A stretch of DNA of 64,000 bases from Chryseobacterium sp. 18061 (lineage in GTDB: Bacteria > Pseudomonadota > Gammaproteobacteria > Enterobacterales > Enterobacteriaceae), in the NCBI GenBank assembly GCA_902706205.1, contig CACSKA010000001.1, forward strand, positions 735,420 through 799,419. The letters run 5' to 3'. Of the stretch, positions 1 to 9,571 are shown piece by piece. How positions within the stretch are numbered: the first letter of the stretch is position 1; each line of letters begins with the position of its first letter. The notes beneath the pieces were generated by a model that saw only the letters and a list, made by a program, of their open reading frames with translations, did not search any database and was not told where the DNA came from. Position numbers and translations under genes: made by a program.

Positions 1-1
1 G

Positions 2-844
2 ATGGGCAAACTGGCGGCGAAGAAAACCGCCGGAGTACTGGGGGATGATTTGTCGCTCAATGCGCAGCAGGTGTCTGGCGTGCGCGCCAATCGCGAGCTG
101 CCGGTGGTGTGGAGCGTGGCGAAAGGATCATTTCTGAATAAGGTGATCCTCGTACCGCTGGCGTTGTTAATTAGCGCCTTTTTACCGTGGGCTATCACGC
201 CGCTGCTGATGATTGGCGGAGCGTTCCTGTGCTTTGAAGGTGTAGAAAAAGTGCTGCATTCTCTGCATGCGCGCAAGCACAAAGAAGGGCCAGAGGAGCG
301 CAAGCAGCGCCTGGCAGCGATCGCCAAACAGGATCCGATGGAGTTTGAGCGAGATAAAGTGAAAGGCGCGGTGCGTACAGATTTCATTCTGTCCGCCGAA
401 ATCGTGGCGATTACGCTCGGCATTGTGGCCGATGCACCGCTGCTCAACCAGGTGCTTATCCTTTCCGGCATTGCAATCCTGGTAACCATTGGCGTGTATG
501 GCCTGGTGGGCGTGATTGTAAAACTTGACGACATGGGCTATTGGCTGGTGGAGAAAACCAGCGCCATCGCGCAGGCCGTGGGCAAAGCGTTGCTGTTTAT
601 CGCGCCGTTACTGATGAAAGTGCTGACGGTCGTCGGGACGCTGGCGATGTTTTTAGTCGGCGGCGGGATCGTGGTTCACGGTATCGCGCCGCTGCATCAT
701 CTCATTGAACATTTTGCCGCAGGGCAGGGCGGCATCGTTGCGCTCCTCGCGCCGACGTTGTTTAATTTGATCTTCGGTTTTGTGGTTGGCGCGGTCGTTC
801 TGCTGGGCGTCAACCTGGTATCGCGGCTGCGTTCGGCTGCGTAA
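2..844 (+). CDS. yedI: YedI, DUF808 inner membrane protein (5' partial)
   Basis: This is a multi-pass inner membrane protein of the DUF808/YedI family with no defined biochemical role. The 280 visible residues match E. coli YedI closely after its first ~22 residues. The conserved core near residues 1-30, containing [17 protein letters not shown], is present. About five hydrophobic segments are visible, near residues 45-75, 130-175, 195-220 and 245-275. The ATG at position 2 is most likely an internal methionine, because the usual N-terminus lies beyond the left edge, so the gene is recorded as 5'-incomplete. It is followed by yodC and dgcQ on the same strand, the same neighbours as in E. coli. 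Confidence 0.93.
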   Translation: MGKLAAKKTAGVLGDDLSLNAQQVSGVRANRELPVVWSVAKGSFLNKVILVPLALLISAFLPWAITPLLMIGGAFLCFEGVEKVLHSLHARKHKEGPEERKQRLAAIAKQDPMEFERDKVKGAVRTDFILSAEIVAITLGIVADAPLLNQVLILSGIAILVTIGVYGLVGVIVKLDDMGYWLVEKTSAIAQAVGKALLFIAPLLMKVLTVVGTLAMFLVGGGIVVHGIAPLHHLIEHFAAGQGGIVALLAPTLFNLIFGFVVGAVVLLGVNLVSRLRSAA

Positions 845-921
845 ATATTTTTCAGGGACTACGCAAAGCCCGTCATTTTCAGCTATCGTGAAACAGTTTC
901 ACTCTGATACCGGAGGCAGTC

Positions 922-1101
922 ATGGTCTTTTTGGTCAGTGATGAAGTTCAGCCGAAAATTGGTGGGCCGCGTATGGTTGTCACCGGCTATGCCAGCGGAA
1001 TGATTGAATGCCGTTGGTATGATGGGTTTGGCGTTAAGCGGGAAGCGTTCCGTGAAGACGAACTCATGCCGGGCGATGGGCGGATTCAAGATGAGGCATA
1101 A
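922..1101 (+). CDS. yodC: YodC, small DUF2158 protein
   Basis: This 59-residue protein is too short for most ORF cut-offs. It contains the block GGPRMVVTGYASGMIECRWY followed by DGFGVKREAF, which is diagnostic of the YodC/DUF2158 family. A GGAGG ribosome binding site at 912-916 precedes the ATG at 922 by a normal distance, which fixes the start. It lies between yedI and dgcQ as in E. coli, and a strong hairpin terminator follows the stop at once. The function is unknown; the fold is expected to be a small SH3-like beta barrel, which is an inference from family annotation. An overlapping ORF on the other strand (883-1089) is a shadow. Confidence 0.9.
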   Translation: MVFLVSDEVQPKIGGPRMVVTGYASGMIECRWYDGFGVKREAFREDELMPGDGRIQDEA

Positions 1102-1107
1102 CGACCC

Positions 1108-1134
1108 CGCCCGGCGAATGCCGGGCGTTTTCGT
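1108..1134 (+). terminator. Rho-independent terminator after yodC
   Basis: A perfect 8-bp stem CGCCCGGC/GCCGGGCG with a GAAT loop is followed by TTTT. It lies 6 bases after the yodC stop. Confidence 0.85.
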
Positions 1135-1174
1135 TGGTCGTGGCGATGTATCAGGGAATGTTCAGGGAGTTTGA

Positions 1175-2875
1175 GTGCACCACGTTACACATGTGGAAAA
1201 TCCGCGCTGGCTGAATAGACTCAGCCGTTATAGCAACCCGGGTCGGGTGGTGAATGTTTGTTTTTTTGTCGTACTGCTGTTCTCAACGCTGCTGACCTGG
1301 CGTGAAGTCGTCGTTCTTGAAGGCGCCTATATTTCCAGCCAGCGTAATACGCTGGAAAACGTGGCGCATGAATTTAACAACCAGCTGCAAATCAACATCG
1401 ACCGGCTGATGTTTTACCGGAACAGTATGCAAGCGGCCCTTCGCATGCCGTTGGCTTCCGACGTGCTGCACAGTGCCGATGCGGAGTTTCAGCGCAAGCG
1501 CGGGCTGCACCAGTGGTCCATCTTACGGGATAACCGTCGCACCCTGCCAGTGCACGGCGTTTCCGATGCCTTCGTCGATGAAACGAGCCTGCTCTCTCGC
1601 GATAACGCGATCCTCGGTAATGAATTGACCGCCACGCTGGAAGTGGGCTATCTGCTGCGACTTTCCACCACCCTTAAACGCACGACGCAGCAAATGATGT
1701 ACGTGTCGCGTTCCGGTTTTTTTATCGCTAACAATCCGCTGAGCAGCAATGATGATACGGTCGAGAAGTATTACGGTCTGGTCACCAGTCCGTGGTTTAC
1801 CGAACAGACTGAACACAATAATCCTGAGCGGACCCTTCGCTGGCTGAGCTGGATGGCCGACACGCCAAAGGGTGAGATACGCCGCGTGGCCGTTTCGCTT
1901 CCTGTAGATTATGAGCATTACTGGCACGGCGTGCTGGCGATTGAGTTTTCCCTGGCGCAAATGAAGCAGTTGCTGACCACTTCTACTCAGGGAGAAGCCG
2001 AAGGCGAATACCGTCTCTACGACCGGAAAATGAACCTGCTCGCCAGCTCTTTGGCGCCGGGTGACACCCCATCGCCATTGAGCGAGCCAGAAAAAGCCCA
2101 ACTGGCGCAGGCCTTTGAGCATGACGATCGCGGCGGTCTGCGCTTTACCACCCGTTATGTTAACTGGGAAAAAATACGCAATTTTGATGGCATTCTGCTG
2201 CGTATTCACAACCTTGATGAGGGCGTGCGTGGTGATTTCGGCGCTATTTCAATTGCGCTGGGCTTGCTGTGGGCGCTCTTTACCTCAATGTTGCTCCTCG
2301 CGTGGGTGGTGATTCGCCGAATGGTGAGCAACATGAGCACGTTGCAGGAATCGCTGCAATGGCAGGCGTGGCATGACGGCCTGACGCGTTTATACAACCG
2401 CAGCTCGTTGTTTGACCTGGCGGGGAAAGTGGCGAAGCAGAGTGAGGCTCAGGGCCAGTCGGTGTCGGTGATTCAGCTCGATCTCGATTACTTCAAACGC
2501 ATCAATGACCGATTTGGTCATCAGGCGGGCGACCGGGTGCTGACCCACGTGGCGGGCACCATCGGGACGCAGATACGCGAAACGGATTTGGCCGGACGCG
2601 TCGGTGGGGAAGAGTTCTGTATCGTCCTGCCGGGCGCGTCGCGGGAAGACGCCTGCGCGATGGCGGAACGTATTCGGGTGCGAATTAACAGCCGTGAAAT
2701 CCTGATTGGCAAAAGCGCGACGCTGCGCATCAGCGCCTCGTTTGGCGTCAGCAGCAGTGATGAGAAAGGGATGTTTGATATCGAATATCTGCAATCCAGT
2801 GCCGATGGTCGTTTGTATCTGGCGAAGCAAACCGGGCGCAACCGGGTGTGCTGTCAGGACGATGACAGCCAGTAA
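1175..2875 (+). CDS. dgcQ: DgcQ, membrane-anchored diguanylate cyclase
   Basis: DgcQ makes cyclic di-GMP from two GTP and thereby favours sessile behaviour and exopolysaccharide. The 566 residues comprise a cytoplasmic N-terminus, a first membrane helix near 26-46, a long periplasmic CHASE7-type sensory region to about residue 355, a second helix near 357-382 and a C-terminal GGDEF domain. The active-site GGEEF is at residues 477-481. The sequence matches E. coli DgcQ (YedQ) over its full length. The start is a GTG at 1175 with AGGGAG upstream; an in-frame GTG at 1193 is possible. No RxxD inhibitory site was confirmed. The 3' end overlaps the convergent yedP by 22 bases. The proximity to the flagellar and rcsA genes is conserved in E. 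coli. Confidence 0.93.
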   Translation: MHHVTHVENPRWLNRLSRYSNPGRVVNVCFFVVLLFSTLLTWREVVVLEGAYISSQRNTLENVAHEFNNQLQINIDRLMFYRNSMQAALRMPLASDVLHSADAEFQRKRGLHQWSILRDNRRTLPVHGVSDAFVDETSLLSRDNAILGNELTATLEVGYLLRLSTTLKRTTQQMMYVSRSGFFIANNPLSSNDDTVEKYYGLVTSPWFTEQTEHNNPERTLRWLSWMADTPKGEIRRVAVSLPVDYEHYWHGVLAIEFSLAQMKQLLTTSTQGEAEGEYRLYDRKMNLLASSLAPGDTPSPLSEPEKAQLAQAFEHDDRGGLRFTTRYVNWEKIRNFDGILLRIHNLDEGVRGDFGAISIALGLLWALFTSMLLLAWVVIRRMVSNMSTLQESLQWQAWHDGLTRLYNRSSLFDLAGKVAKQSEAQGQSVSVIQLDLDYFKRINDRFGHQAGDRVLTHVAGTIGTQIRETDLAGRVGGEEFCIVLPGASREDACAMAERIRVRINSREILIGKSATLRISASFGVSSSDEKGMFDIEYLQSSADGRLYLAKQTGRNRVCCQDDDSQ

Positions 2876-3669
2876 TCCAGCCCTTCACGCCAGCCGTTCG
2901 GACCGCTTTCACGGGTGTGAAACACTCGCTGCGGGGAATCATCCTTCAGCCTGACGCCCTCGCGATTTAAGCCTTTGACCACTACCGCATAGTCGGTAGC
3001 GTCGAGTAGCGGGGCATCGTTCGGCCCGTCGCCTAAACCAATGGAAACTCGACGGAATCCTTCCCTTTCCTGATAGCGGCTCAGCAGCCAGGTGATGGCC
3101 TGGGCTTTGCCGCCACGCTCATCCAGCACATGCCAGAACCGCGCACCCTGAACAAACTGCAGACCAAGGGACGAAAGCGTCGTGGTGAACTCCAGCATCT
3201 TCTCGTCAGTATCGCGCCAGATGAGGGTTTCGGACGCCTCATGCAGACGTGAAAGCTCCGCGTGCCGCAGATTCATGCCGGTCCATTCGCTGATGGTTTG
3301 CTCATTCACGTCCGAAAAAGTGGTGAACTTAAAACCGTCATTTTCCCGTAACTGTTGCAGGATACGCTGGATTTCTTCGTGGGGAGAACCGGTAATCAGG
3401 CGAGGGTAATCCTCTTCGTTCTGCCAGTCTGCGGCTAACTGAATCACCGCGCCGTTCTCGGCAATCAGCGGCTGTGCGCCCAGCTCCAGTTCTTTTTGCA
3501 GCAGCATCATCTCGACTGCCGTTTTGCTGCTGCACAGTACCACCGGCACATTGTGTTGCTTCAAGCGTAGCAGCCAGTCGCGAGCGGGTTCCCATAACTG
3601 GGTGTGGCTGTCGAGGAGGGTGCCCTCAACGTCGGTAAACACAATCAAGGGCTGATCCAGTTCGGGCAT
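2854..3669 (-). CDS. yedP: YedP, mannosyl-3-phosphoglycerate phosphatase-like HAD protein
   Basis: This 271-residue protein of the HAD superfamily (MPGP-like, Cof subfamily) has the same length as E. coli YedP. The nucleophile motif I is at residues 13-17 but reads D-V-E-G-T, where E. coli has DLDGT. The second acidic residue, usually the general acid/base, is therefore Glu. Motif [14 protein letters not shown] near residues 217-228 is intact, as is the cap domain with [12 protein letters not shown]. Family knowledge suggests a phosphatase acting on a sugar phosphate such as mannosyl-3-phosphoglycerate; the true substrate in enteric bacteria is not established. An AGGAGAGG ribosome binding site precedes the ATG. 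It is convergent with dgcQ. Confidence 0.9.
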   Translation of the reverse strand: MPELDQPLIVFTDVEGTLLDSHTQLWEPARDWLLRLKQHNVPVVLCSSKTAVEMMLLQKELELGAQPLIAENGAVIQLAADWQNEEDYPRLITGSPHEEIQRILQQLRENDGFKFTTFSDVNEQTISEWTGMNLRHAELSRLHEASETLIWRDTDEKMLEFTTTLSSLGLQFVQGARFWHVLDERGGKAQAITWLLSRYQEREGFRRVSIGLGDGPNDAPLLDATDYAVVVKGLNREGVRLKDDSPQRVFHTRESGPNGWREGLDYWLSSS

Positions 3670-3771
3670 TACCTCTCCTTAAACGTAAATTCAGGCAAGA
3701 AAAATCTTAAATATATTCATGGTGTTTATGAATATTGCTTGTCTTACAAAATAATTGAGGATAATGTCTTA

Positions 3772-3860
3772 TCCACATCAGATTTCTTGGTGTAGCGAAT
3801 TTTCAAGTGCTTCTTGCTAAAGCAAGTTTCAACCCGATCACTCCATGGTCGGGTTTTTTT
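3772..3860 (+). ncRNA. dsrA: DsrA regulatory RNA
   Basis: DsrA is an Hfq-dependent small RNA that pairs with the rpoS leader to open its ribosome binding site at low temperature and also represses hns. The three stem-loop layout is clear. The 5' hairpin starts CACATCAGATTTCTTGGTGT, the middle stem is CTTGCTAAAGCAAG (3813-3826), and the terminator pairs ACCCGA with TCGGGT and ends in eight T. Length and position (between yodD and yedP, near dsrB and rcsA) match E. coli. A -10-like GATAAT at 3760-3765 sits 7 bases before the inferred start. Relative to E. coli, the rpoS-pairing stretch carries a few substitutions and is shorter in its T run. The 5' end is placed by alignment from memory. Confidence 0.9.
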
Positions 3861-3869
3861 TGCCTGCGT

Positions 3870-4097
3870 TCAGCGATTCACTTCCGTGATGCTGAAATCA
3901 TGGATATCAAGCTCAAAGGCTTCGGCCAGCTCGCGCCAGGTGTGGTACTCACGTCCATCAATACTGACATGATGGGTGGAGTCTCCGGCGCGATGTACTT
4001 CGCTTTCGCTGATTTCGTTGATGGCGTCGAGCAGGGCATCAACATCAACGTTCACTTCGCGCTTTGCCGTATCGCTATACTCTTTGGCAGTTTTCAT
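3870..4097 (-). CDS. yodD: YodD, small DUF2525 stress-related protein
   Basis: This 75-residue soluble protein is nearly identical in length and sequence to E. coli YodD (DUF2525), which has been linked to peroxide and acid stress; its molecular role is unknown. Hallmarks are the start MKTAKEYSDTAKREV, the stretch DALLDAINEISESEV and the C-terminal block DGREYHTWRELAEAFELDIHDF. The frame extends upstream to 4256, but the internal ATG at 4097 is chosen because homologues begin there and because the upstream part lies in the promoter region. The gene converges on dsrA, with 9 bases between them. Confidence 0.9.
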   Translation of the reverse strand: MKTAKEYSDTAKREVNVDVDALLDAINEISESEVHRAGDSTHHVSIDGREYHTWRELAEAFELDIHDFSITEVNR

Positions 4098-4224
4098 TGC
4101 GGGGCCCTCATTTGTTCTCCCACCGTAAAGTATAGACCGTTGAAAAAAACACCCATTGGTATACCGGACGCTGTCAGCATGGGCGTTTTGTTCTACACTG
4201 GCTGAAGTAAAAGACAGGAGATAA

Positions 4225-4416
<192 letters not shown>

Positions 4417-4470
4417 ACGTCTTTCCACTGGCGGAGTCATTCCGCCAGTGCAGCGCATTGTTTCAGCGTT

Positions 4471-5094
4471 TCAGCGCATATTGACGTAGATCCCGCTCGT
4501 CACATTATCTGTCAATCGGACAACGTGATAAATAACCTGTTTATTGTGGGTTTTTATTTTCTTTTTAATATTACCTTTATGTGATGATACCGTTTTGGCC
4601 TTAATATTCATCTGATCGGATATTTGAATCGTCCCCTGTCCCGACATCCACATCTTTAGCATATTCGATTCAGTTCTGCTTAAAGATAAAGTAGGGATGT
4701 TAACCCGGCTAACGTTATCGCTAATCTTCTGCAGATAATCTGCCAGAATACCGTCCAGGGATTCAGGTTTAATCGATTTAGAGCTAATAAGCAGATTGTC
4801 CCGAACCAACAGATACTCATCAAAATGTATATTGGCAATTGCCATAAATACGATAAAAAGCGTCCTGGGGTGTTGATTAATGATCTGCTTTATTTGCTGA
4901 CTGCTGTCTGTATCGTGGATAAAGCAGTCTTCATTAATGAACACGACAGCCGGGCGTAATGTCCCGCAGGCCTCTTCAAGCTCACTGATGGTCTCGACGT
5001 CGCCGATATCACGTTTCCTTATCCCCCGGCTGGTCAAGTACCCGGTTAATCCAAGCCGGGTGTAACTGCATAGATCCATAATAATCGTTGACAT
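4471..5094 (-). CDS. rcsA: RcsA, capsule synthesis activator and RcsB partner
   Basis: RcsA is an unstable (Lon-degraded) auxiliary regulator that pairs with RcsB to bind RcsAB boxes. It activates capsule genes and its own gene and represses flhDC. The 207 residues match E. coli RcsA throughout. There is a divergent receiver-like N-terminal part (residues 1-125) that has no phosphorylation function, and a LuxR-type helix-turn-helix near 140-195 that includes [20 protein letters not shown] and [20 protein letters not shown]. The ATG at 5094 is preceded by GAGGG. The 280-base upstream gap contains two RcsAB-like boxes, fitting the autoregulation known in E. coli. Confidence 0.95.
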   Translation of the reverse strand: MSTIIMDLCSYTRLGLTGYLTSRGIRKRDIGDVETISELEEACGTLRPAVVFINEDCFIHDTDSSQQIKQIINQHPRTLFIVFMAIANIHFDEYLLVRDNLLISSKSIKPESLDGILADYLQKISDNVSRVNIPTLSLSRTESNMLKMWMSGQGTIQISDQMNIKAKTVSSHKGNIKKKIKTHNKQVIYHVVRLTDNVTSGIYVNMR

Positions 5095-5345
5095 GGCATA
5101 CCCTCACTCAATGCATAACGATAATTAACCCATAGCCCGATTGTCTCTTATTTTTCACAATGCGCTGAAGCTGTACTGACAAAGAGCAAAGGAAGATAAT
5201 CGGGCGGCCTCAACTATCCCGTAAAGTTACGTATAATTTGCCAGGAATCATCTTAAAGTAAAGTAAATGTTAGGTTCTGTGAGGGCCGTAAAAGCAATTA
5301 ACCCGCGCCAGATATATCCTGGTAGATGTTTTTGAAGTCGGGTTT

Positions 5346-5370
5346 TAAGAATATCCTTAGAATATCCCTT
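5346..5370. promoter_or_regulatory. Tandem RcsAB-box-like sites upstream of rcsA
   Basis: TAAGAATATCCTTA at 5346-5359 closely matches the RcsAB box (TaAGAATATTCctA). A second partial copy, TTAGAATATCCCTT, lies at 5357-5370. The AGAATATCC cores are 11 bases apart, about one helical turn. The pair sits about 250 bases upstream of rcsA and 7 bases past the fliR stop. Autoactivation of rcsA through such a box is known in E. coli. Confidence 0.7.
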
Positions 5371-5376
5371 TTATTA

Positions 5377-6171
5377 TTATGGAGAACTTATCTTTGGCAT
5401 CTCACTGATAATATCTGCTAATAGATCGAACAACTCGCTGAATAGATGTTCACAGAAGGGTGCAATGAGGGGCATTAACGCGGCCATCAAAATAATACCG
5501 ACGGTCAGGGTAATCGGGAAACCAATAACAAACACCGACAGCTGTGGGGCCATGCGGTTGAGCATCCCCAGAGCCAGGTTAATGGTTAACAACAGGGTGA
5601 TTATCGGCAGCGCCAGCATCAAACCGTTGAGAAAGATAAGCCCACCCGCGCGGGTCAGGGCCATAAAGGCGTTGCTGTTGAGTGGATGGCCACCAATTGG
5701 CAGGGTGTGAAAAGTATCGACCAGCAGCGAAATCAGCCACAGATGGCCGTTAAACACCAGAAACAGCAGCATTGCCAGCATATCCATAATGCGGGCCAAT
5801 ACCGGCATACTCAAATGGCTACTGGGGTCGACGAAGGTCGCAAATGAAAGACCCATCTGCAGGCCGATAACTTCCCCGGCGGTTCGCACCGCGGCGAACG
5901 CAAACTGCATAGTAAAGCCGAGCGCAGTGCCAATCAGGATTTGCTGCAACGCCAGCCACAACGCGTTCGGGGAAAATAGCGTCACGTCGGTGGCGGGCAG
6001 GGAAGGCGCAATAATAAAAGTGATGATAATCCCGAGGCCCAGTTTGACGCGCTTCGGCACCGATTTTTCACTGAGGATAGGCGCGGTGGAAATCAGCGCC
6101 AGCACGCGTAGGAGCGGCCAGAAATAGAGGCTAAGCCAGTGCAGCCATTGGTCGCTAGTGACATATAGCAT
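5377..6171 (-). CDS. fliR: FliR, flagellar export gate protein
   Basis: FliR is part of the FliP-FliQ-FliR gate of the flagellar type III export apparatus inside the MS ring. The 264 residues have about six membrane helices, and the sequence matches E. coli FliR from MLYVTSDQW onward; conserved parts include [12 protein letters not shown] and [10 protein letters not shown]. The frame continues upstream to 6246, but the ATG at 6171 is chosen by alignment and lies 5 bases after the fliQ stop, as expected in a tight operon. It is the last gene of fliLMNOPQR. Confidence 0.95.
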   Translation of the reverse strand: MLYVTSDQWLHWLSLYFWPLLRVLALISTAPILSEKSVPKRVKLGLGIIITFIIAPSLPATDVTLFSPNALWLALQQILIGTALGFTMQFAFAAVRTAGEVIGLQMGLSFATFVDPSSHLSMPVLARIMDMLAMLLFLVFNGHLWLISLLVDTFHTLPIGGHPLNSNAFMALTRAGGLIFLNGLMLALPIITLLLTINLALGMLNRMAPQLSVFVIGFPITLTVGIILMAALMPLIAPFCEHLFSELFDLLADIISEMPKISSP

Positions 6172-6176
6172 CCGTC

Positions 6177-6446
6177 TTATCCGATGATGTACGGCAGGTT
6201 GGTGAACAGCGTACGCACATAATCGAGCAGCAGGTTCAGCATCCACGGCCCGGCAACGATAATCGCCACGAATACCGCGATGATTTTTGGAATGAACGAC
6301 AGGGTCATTTCGTTAATCTGGGTCGCCGCCTGCAAAATACTGATCAGCAAACCGGTCACCAGCGCCACCAGCAGCAACGGGGCCGCCAGTGCCAGCGCAA
6401 CTTTCATGGCCTCCGTGCCAAGCATCATTACCGATTCAGGCGTCAT
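6177..6446 (-). CDS. fliQ: FliQ, flagellar export gate protein
   Basis: FliQ is a small subunit of the FliPQR export gate. At 89 residues it is the family length exactly. It begins [25 protein letters not shown], which contains the first membrane helix (about 16-38); a second lies near 50-75. [24 protein letters not shown] is the family signature. It sits between fliP (11 bases upstream) and fliR (5 bases downstream) in one transcription unit. Confidence 0.95.
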   Translation of the reverse strand: MTPESVMMLGTEAMKVALALAAPLLLVALVTGLLISILQAATQINEMTLSFIPKIIAVFVAIIVAGPWMLNLLLDYVRTLFTNLPYIIG

Positions 6447-6457
6447 GGCTGCGATCC

Positions 6458-7195
6458 TTAACTATAGAAACTTTGAGCAAGCGAACCCACCAGCAGTTGC
6501 CAGCCGTCAACCAGCACGAATAGCATCAGCTTGAACGGCAGCGCAATGGTTGCCGGAGGCACCATCATCATCCCCAGCGCCATCAGAACGCTGGCGACCA
6601 CCAGGTCGATAATCAGGAACGGAATAAAAATGGTGAAGCCAATCTGGAACGCGGTTTTCAGCTCGCTGGTGACATACGCAGGCAGCAAAATACGCATCGG
6701 CACTGCTTCCGGGCCCTGGATCGGTGGCGTATTGGCCAGACGGGCAAACAACGCTAAATCCGCTTCCCGGGTCTGGCGCAGCATAAATTCACGCAGCGGT
6801 TGTGCGCCTTTATCAATCGCCTGCTCAAGTGTGATTTTATCTTCACTGAATGGCTGATACGCATCGTTGTAAATTTTGTCGATAACCGGCGACATGATGA
6901 AAAAAGTCAGGAACAGCGCCAGGCCGAGCAGCACTTGGTTCGGCGGGGCAGAAGCGGTGCCGAGGGCGCTGCGCAGCAGGCCAAAAACGATGATGATGCG
7001 GGTGAAGCTGGTCATCATCAGCAGAATGGCGGGCAGGAAAGTCAGCGAGGTGATAAACACCAGCGTCTGCACTGGCAGCGACCAGCTCTGGCCGCCGTTA
7101 GACAGCGGTTGGCTCACCAGACCCGGCAACTGGGCGAACGCCGCCGGAGACAACAGCAGCAGCGCGACAAGCGAAAGGGACAACAGACGGCGCAT
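6458..7195 (-). CDS. fliP: FliP, flagellar export gate protein
   Basis: FliP forms the pentameric core of the flagellar export gate. The 245 residues begin with a cleavable signal peptide (about 1-21, ending AAFA). Four membrane segments follow, with a large periplasmic region in the middle. The conserved blocks [23 protein letters not shown] and [15 protein letters not shown] are present. The ATG overlaps the fliO stop by one base (TGATG), so translation is probably coupled. Confidence 0.95.
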   Translation of the reverse strand: MRRLLSLSLVALLLLSPAAFAQLPGLVSQPLSNGGQSWSLPVQTLVFITSLTFLPAILLMMTSFTRIIIVFGLLRSALGTASAPPNQVLLGLALFLTFFIMSPVIDKIYNDAYQPFSEDKITLEQAIDKGAQPLREFMLRQTREADLALFARLANTPPIQGPEAVPMRILLPAYVTSELKTAFQIGFTIFIPFLIIDLVVASVLMALGMMMVPPATIALPFKLMLFVLVDGWQLLVGSLAQSFYS

Positions 7196-7578
7196 CAGAG
7201 TCTCCCAGGACGCTTGATAACGGATTTCATCAGTGATGCAAAATCGGGGGTTTCAGGTTTAGGCGCGTCCGGGTCGATAACCGTCGGCGGCAGTTTGTGC
7301 AGCAGCGTGACTTGCGTGGCGGTCACGCCGAGGACCAGGCGGGCATCTTCCACATCGACAATCACCACGCGCTCGCGCTGGCCGAGGGCCGCACTGGCGC
7401 TGACTTTTAATTCTTTGGTTGCAGTGTTTTTCACGCCGCTAATGCCAAAGCGTTTTGCGAGCCACGCTGCTATCAGGATCAGCAGAATAATACCCAACAG
7501 CGCGCCGCTGACTTCAATCAGCGGAGACGAAGGTGGGGTCGTGGTGACCGGATGTGACATGCCAATCTGGGGTTTCAT
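7195..7578 (-). CDS. fliO: FliO, export gate assembly factor
   Basis: FliO is a poorly conserved bitopic protein that helps FliP oligomerise during assembly of the export gate and is not itself required in the final machine. The 127-residue frame has one membrane helix near 24-45 and a cytoplasmic domain with [21 protein letters not shown], matching enteric FliO. The start is uncertain. The ATG at 7578 lies one base after the fliN stop, and a second ATG at 7560 (MSHPVTT) would give 121 residues, the usual E. coli length. Neither has a strong ribosome binding site, which suggests coupling to fliN. Confidence 0.88.
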   Translation of the reverse strand: MKPQIGMSHPVTTTPPSSPLIEVSGALLGIILLILIAAWLAKRFGISGVKNTATKELKVSASAALGQRERVVIVDVEDARLVLGVTATQVTLLHKLPPTVIDPDAPKPETPDFASLMKSVIKRPGRL

Positions 7579-7579
7579 T

Positions 7580-7993
7580 TTAGCGACTCAGGCGACGCAT
7601 ACGTTCGGACGGCGTAATGATGTCGGTAATGCGCACACCGTATTTGTCTGCGACGACCACCACTTCACCCTGGGCAATCAGATAGCCGTTGATCAGAATA
7701 TCCAGCGGCTCACCGGCCAGACCGTCCAGCGACACCACCGAACCCTGCGTCAGGCGCAGCAGCTCTTTGATGGTCATCCGGGTGCGGCCCAGTTCAACGG
7801 TCAGTTTGACCGGAATATCCATGATCAGGTCAATGTCCTGCAACGTACCGCTGACGTCGCCGCCACCCAGCTGCTGGAACACCGCGTCGGCAGCACTTTT
7901 GCTGCCGGTTGTTTTCTGTTCGCTTAACGCTTCAGCCCACAGATCGTCCATCGCACCGCTGTTTTCATCGGACGAATTATTCATATCACTCAT
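7580..7993 (-). CDS. fliN: FliN, C-ring switch protein
   Basis: FliN forms the bottom of the flagellar C-ring and docks the FliH-FliI export complex. The 137 residues have a variable acidic N-terminus and a C-terminal SpoA (surface presentation of antigens) domain from about residue 50, with the blocks IMDIPVKLTVELGRTRMTI and GYLIAQGEVVVVADKYGVRI. The start ATG overlaps the fliM stop by four bases. Length and order match E. coli. Confidence 0.95.
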   Translation of the reverse strand: MSDMNNSSDENSGAMDDLWAEALSEQKTTGSKSAADAVFQQLGGGDVSGTLQDIDLIMDIPVKLTVELGRTRMTIKELLRLTQGSVVSLDGLAGEPLDILINGYLIAQGEVVVVADKYGVRITDIITPSERMRRLSR

Positions 7994-8994
7994 TTGGGCT
8001 GTTCCTCATTCAGCGAGTTCAAAATCGGGTTGATCAAATGCTCTACGCGCAGCGCATATTGACCGTTCACCGTGCCATACTGGCTGGTCAATACCGGCAC
8101 ACCGTCTACATTGGCGATAATGCGATCTGGTTTGTCTATCGGCAGCACATCGCCTGGCTGGAGTTTTAAAATCTGCGACAGGCGCAGAGAGATATCGCCA
8201 AAATTCGCCACCAGCTCAAGTTCGGAATGCTGCACCTGGCGAACCAGGTTTTCGCGCCAGTTCTGATCTTCGCTGCGGGAATTCTCCAGAGGCGGGTTGA
8301 CCAGCAGTTCGCGCAGTGGCTCAATCATGCTGAACGGCAGGCAAATATTAAATTCACCGGTCAGGTTGCCGATTTCCACATGGAACGGGGTATTGACCAC
8401 AATGTCGTTCGGCGAAGTGGTGATGTTGGTGAATTTCACCTGCATCTCGGAACGCACATACTCCACTTCCAGCGGATGAATCGCTTTCCACGCGTCGCTA
8501 TACCCTTCCAGCGCCAGCTTCAGCATGCGGTTAATCACACGCTGTTCGGTGTGTGTAAATTCGCGGCCTTCCACTTTCGTCGGGAAACGTCCGTCGCCGC
8601 CGAACAGGTTGTCGACGGCGATAAACACCAGACTTGGCGAGAACACAAACAGCCCGGTGCCGCGCAGCGGTTTCAGGTGAATAAGGTTCAGGTTGGTCGG
8701 CACCGGCAGGTTGCGGGCAAACTCGTGATAAGGCTGAATACGAATCGCGCCGACGGTAATGTCCGGGCTACGACGCAGCAGGTTAAACAGCCCCATACGG
8801 AACTGACGGGCGAAACGCTCGTTAATGATTTCCAGCGCCTGTAGGCGTTCGCGCACCACGCGACGCTGGGTATTAGGATCATAAGGACGAATGTCACTCT
8901 CGCCGGGAGCTCCGGACTGAGGTTCATCGCTCTTCTCGCTGTCGCCGTTCAGCAGCGCGTCAATTTCGGCCTGAGAAAGAATACTGTCGCCCAT
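7990..8994 (-). CDS. fliM: FliM, C-ring switch protein binding CheY-P
   Basis: FliM receives the chemotaxis signal. Phosphorylated CheY binds the N-terminal peptide, here ILSQAEIDALLNG at residues 5-17, and promotes a switch to clockwise rotation. The 334 residues match E. coli FliM, with the middle domain (about 45-240) that stacks on FliG and a C-terminal SpoA domain that pairs with FliN. It lies 4 bases after fliL and overlaps fliN, in fliLMNOPQR. Confidence 0.95.
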   Translation of the reverse strand: MGDSILSQAEIDALLNGDSEKSDEPQSGAPGESDIRPYDPNTQRRVVRERLQALEIINERFARQFRMGLFNLLRRSPDITVGAIRIQPYHEFARNLPVPTNLNLIHLKPLRGTGLFVFSPSLVFIAVDNLFGGDGRFPTKVEGREFTHTEQRVINRMLKLALEGYSDAWKAIHPLEVEYVRSEMQVKFTNITTSPNDIVVNTPFHVEIGNLTGEFNICLPFSMIEPLRELLVNPPLENSRSEDQNWRENLVRQVQHSELELVANFGDISLRLSQILKLQPGDVLPIDKPDRIIANVDGVPVLTSQYGTVNGQYALRVEHLINPILNSLNEEQPK

Positions 8995-8998
8995 GGGA

Positions 8999-9466
8999 TT
9001 ACCGCAGTATGAAAGCTGTATACAGCACGTCAGTCACTTCCTGCTTCGGTTGGCCCGCCACCAGAGGTGGTGCAAGTGTCTGTTTGATGGCGTCCACCAG
9101 GTCTTGTTTCCCGGTATCCGTCGCCAGTTTGTTTGCGTCCTGACGGGAGAACAGCAGCAGTAAACGGCTGCGCACTTCCGGCAGGTATTCGTTCAGTCGC
9201 GAACGGGTCGCTTCATCTTTCAGACGCAGCGTAATGCCAACGTAAAGCACACGATCGGCGTCGCCCAGGTTCACCGTAAAGGTATCCAGCGCCCAGAACA
9301 CCGGCGCCGGTGGTGGCGGAGCCTCTTTCTTCGCATCAGCGGAAGGCTGCTGCTGCATACGCCAGTAGCTATAGCCTGCGGTTGCGCAGGCTGCGAGCGT
9401 TACCAGCACCAGCAGCGGGATCCAGATTGAGCGCTTACTTTTTTTTGTTACCGCGGTGTCTGTCAT
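8999..9466 (-). CDS. fliL: FliL, stator-associated basal body protein
   Basis: FliL is a single-pass inner membrane protein that surrounds or supports the MotAB stator. The 155 residues have one membrane helix (about 14-34, after KKSKR), a proline-rich linker with PPPPAPVFW, and a periplasmic stomatin-like domain with [20 protein letters not shown]. It is the first gene of fliLMNOPQR. The 105-base gap to fliK should hold its class 2 promoter; no clear consensus was identified there. Confidence 0.94.
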   Translation of the reverse strand: MTDTAVTKKSKRSIWIPLLVLVTLAACATAGYSYWRMQQQPSADAKKEAPPPPAPVFWALDTFTVNLGDADRVLYVGITLRLKDEATRSRLNEYLPEVRSRLLLLFSRQDANKLATDTGKQDLVDAIKQTLAPPLVAGQPKQEVTDVLYTAFILR

Positions 9467-9571
9467 CGGTTACGTCTTTCCTGTATTCGGTACTGCTTAT
9501 CAGGTGATTATCCCGACTTAAGTCCAGCTCAAAGGGTGGAAAAGACGGGAATAATCGTGCTACCTCTGGCG

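Noticed and set aside
6800..7927. 375-codon frame antisense to fliP, fliO and fliN
   Set aside because: Shadow of well-supported flagellar genes with low-complexity Arg/Gln content and no family match.
9467..9571. Possible sigma-28 promoter before fliL
   Set aside because: A CGGGATAA-like element exists on the minus strand, but no matching -35 at 11 bases; too weak to list.
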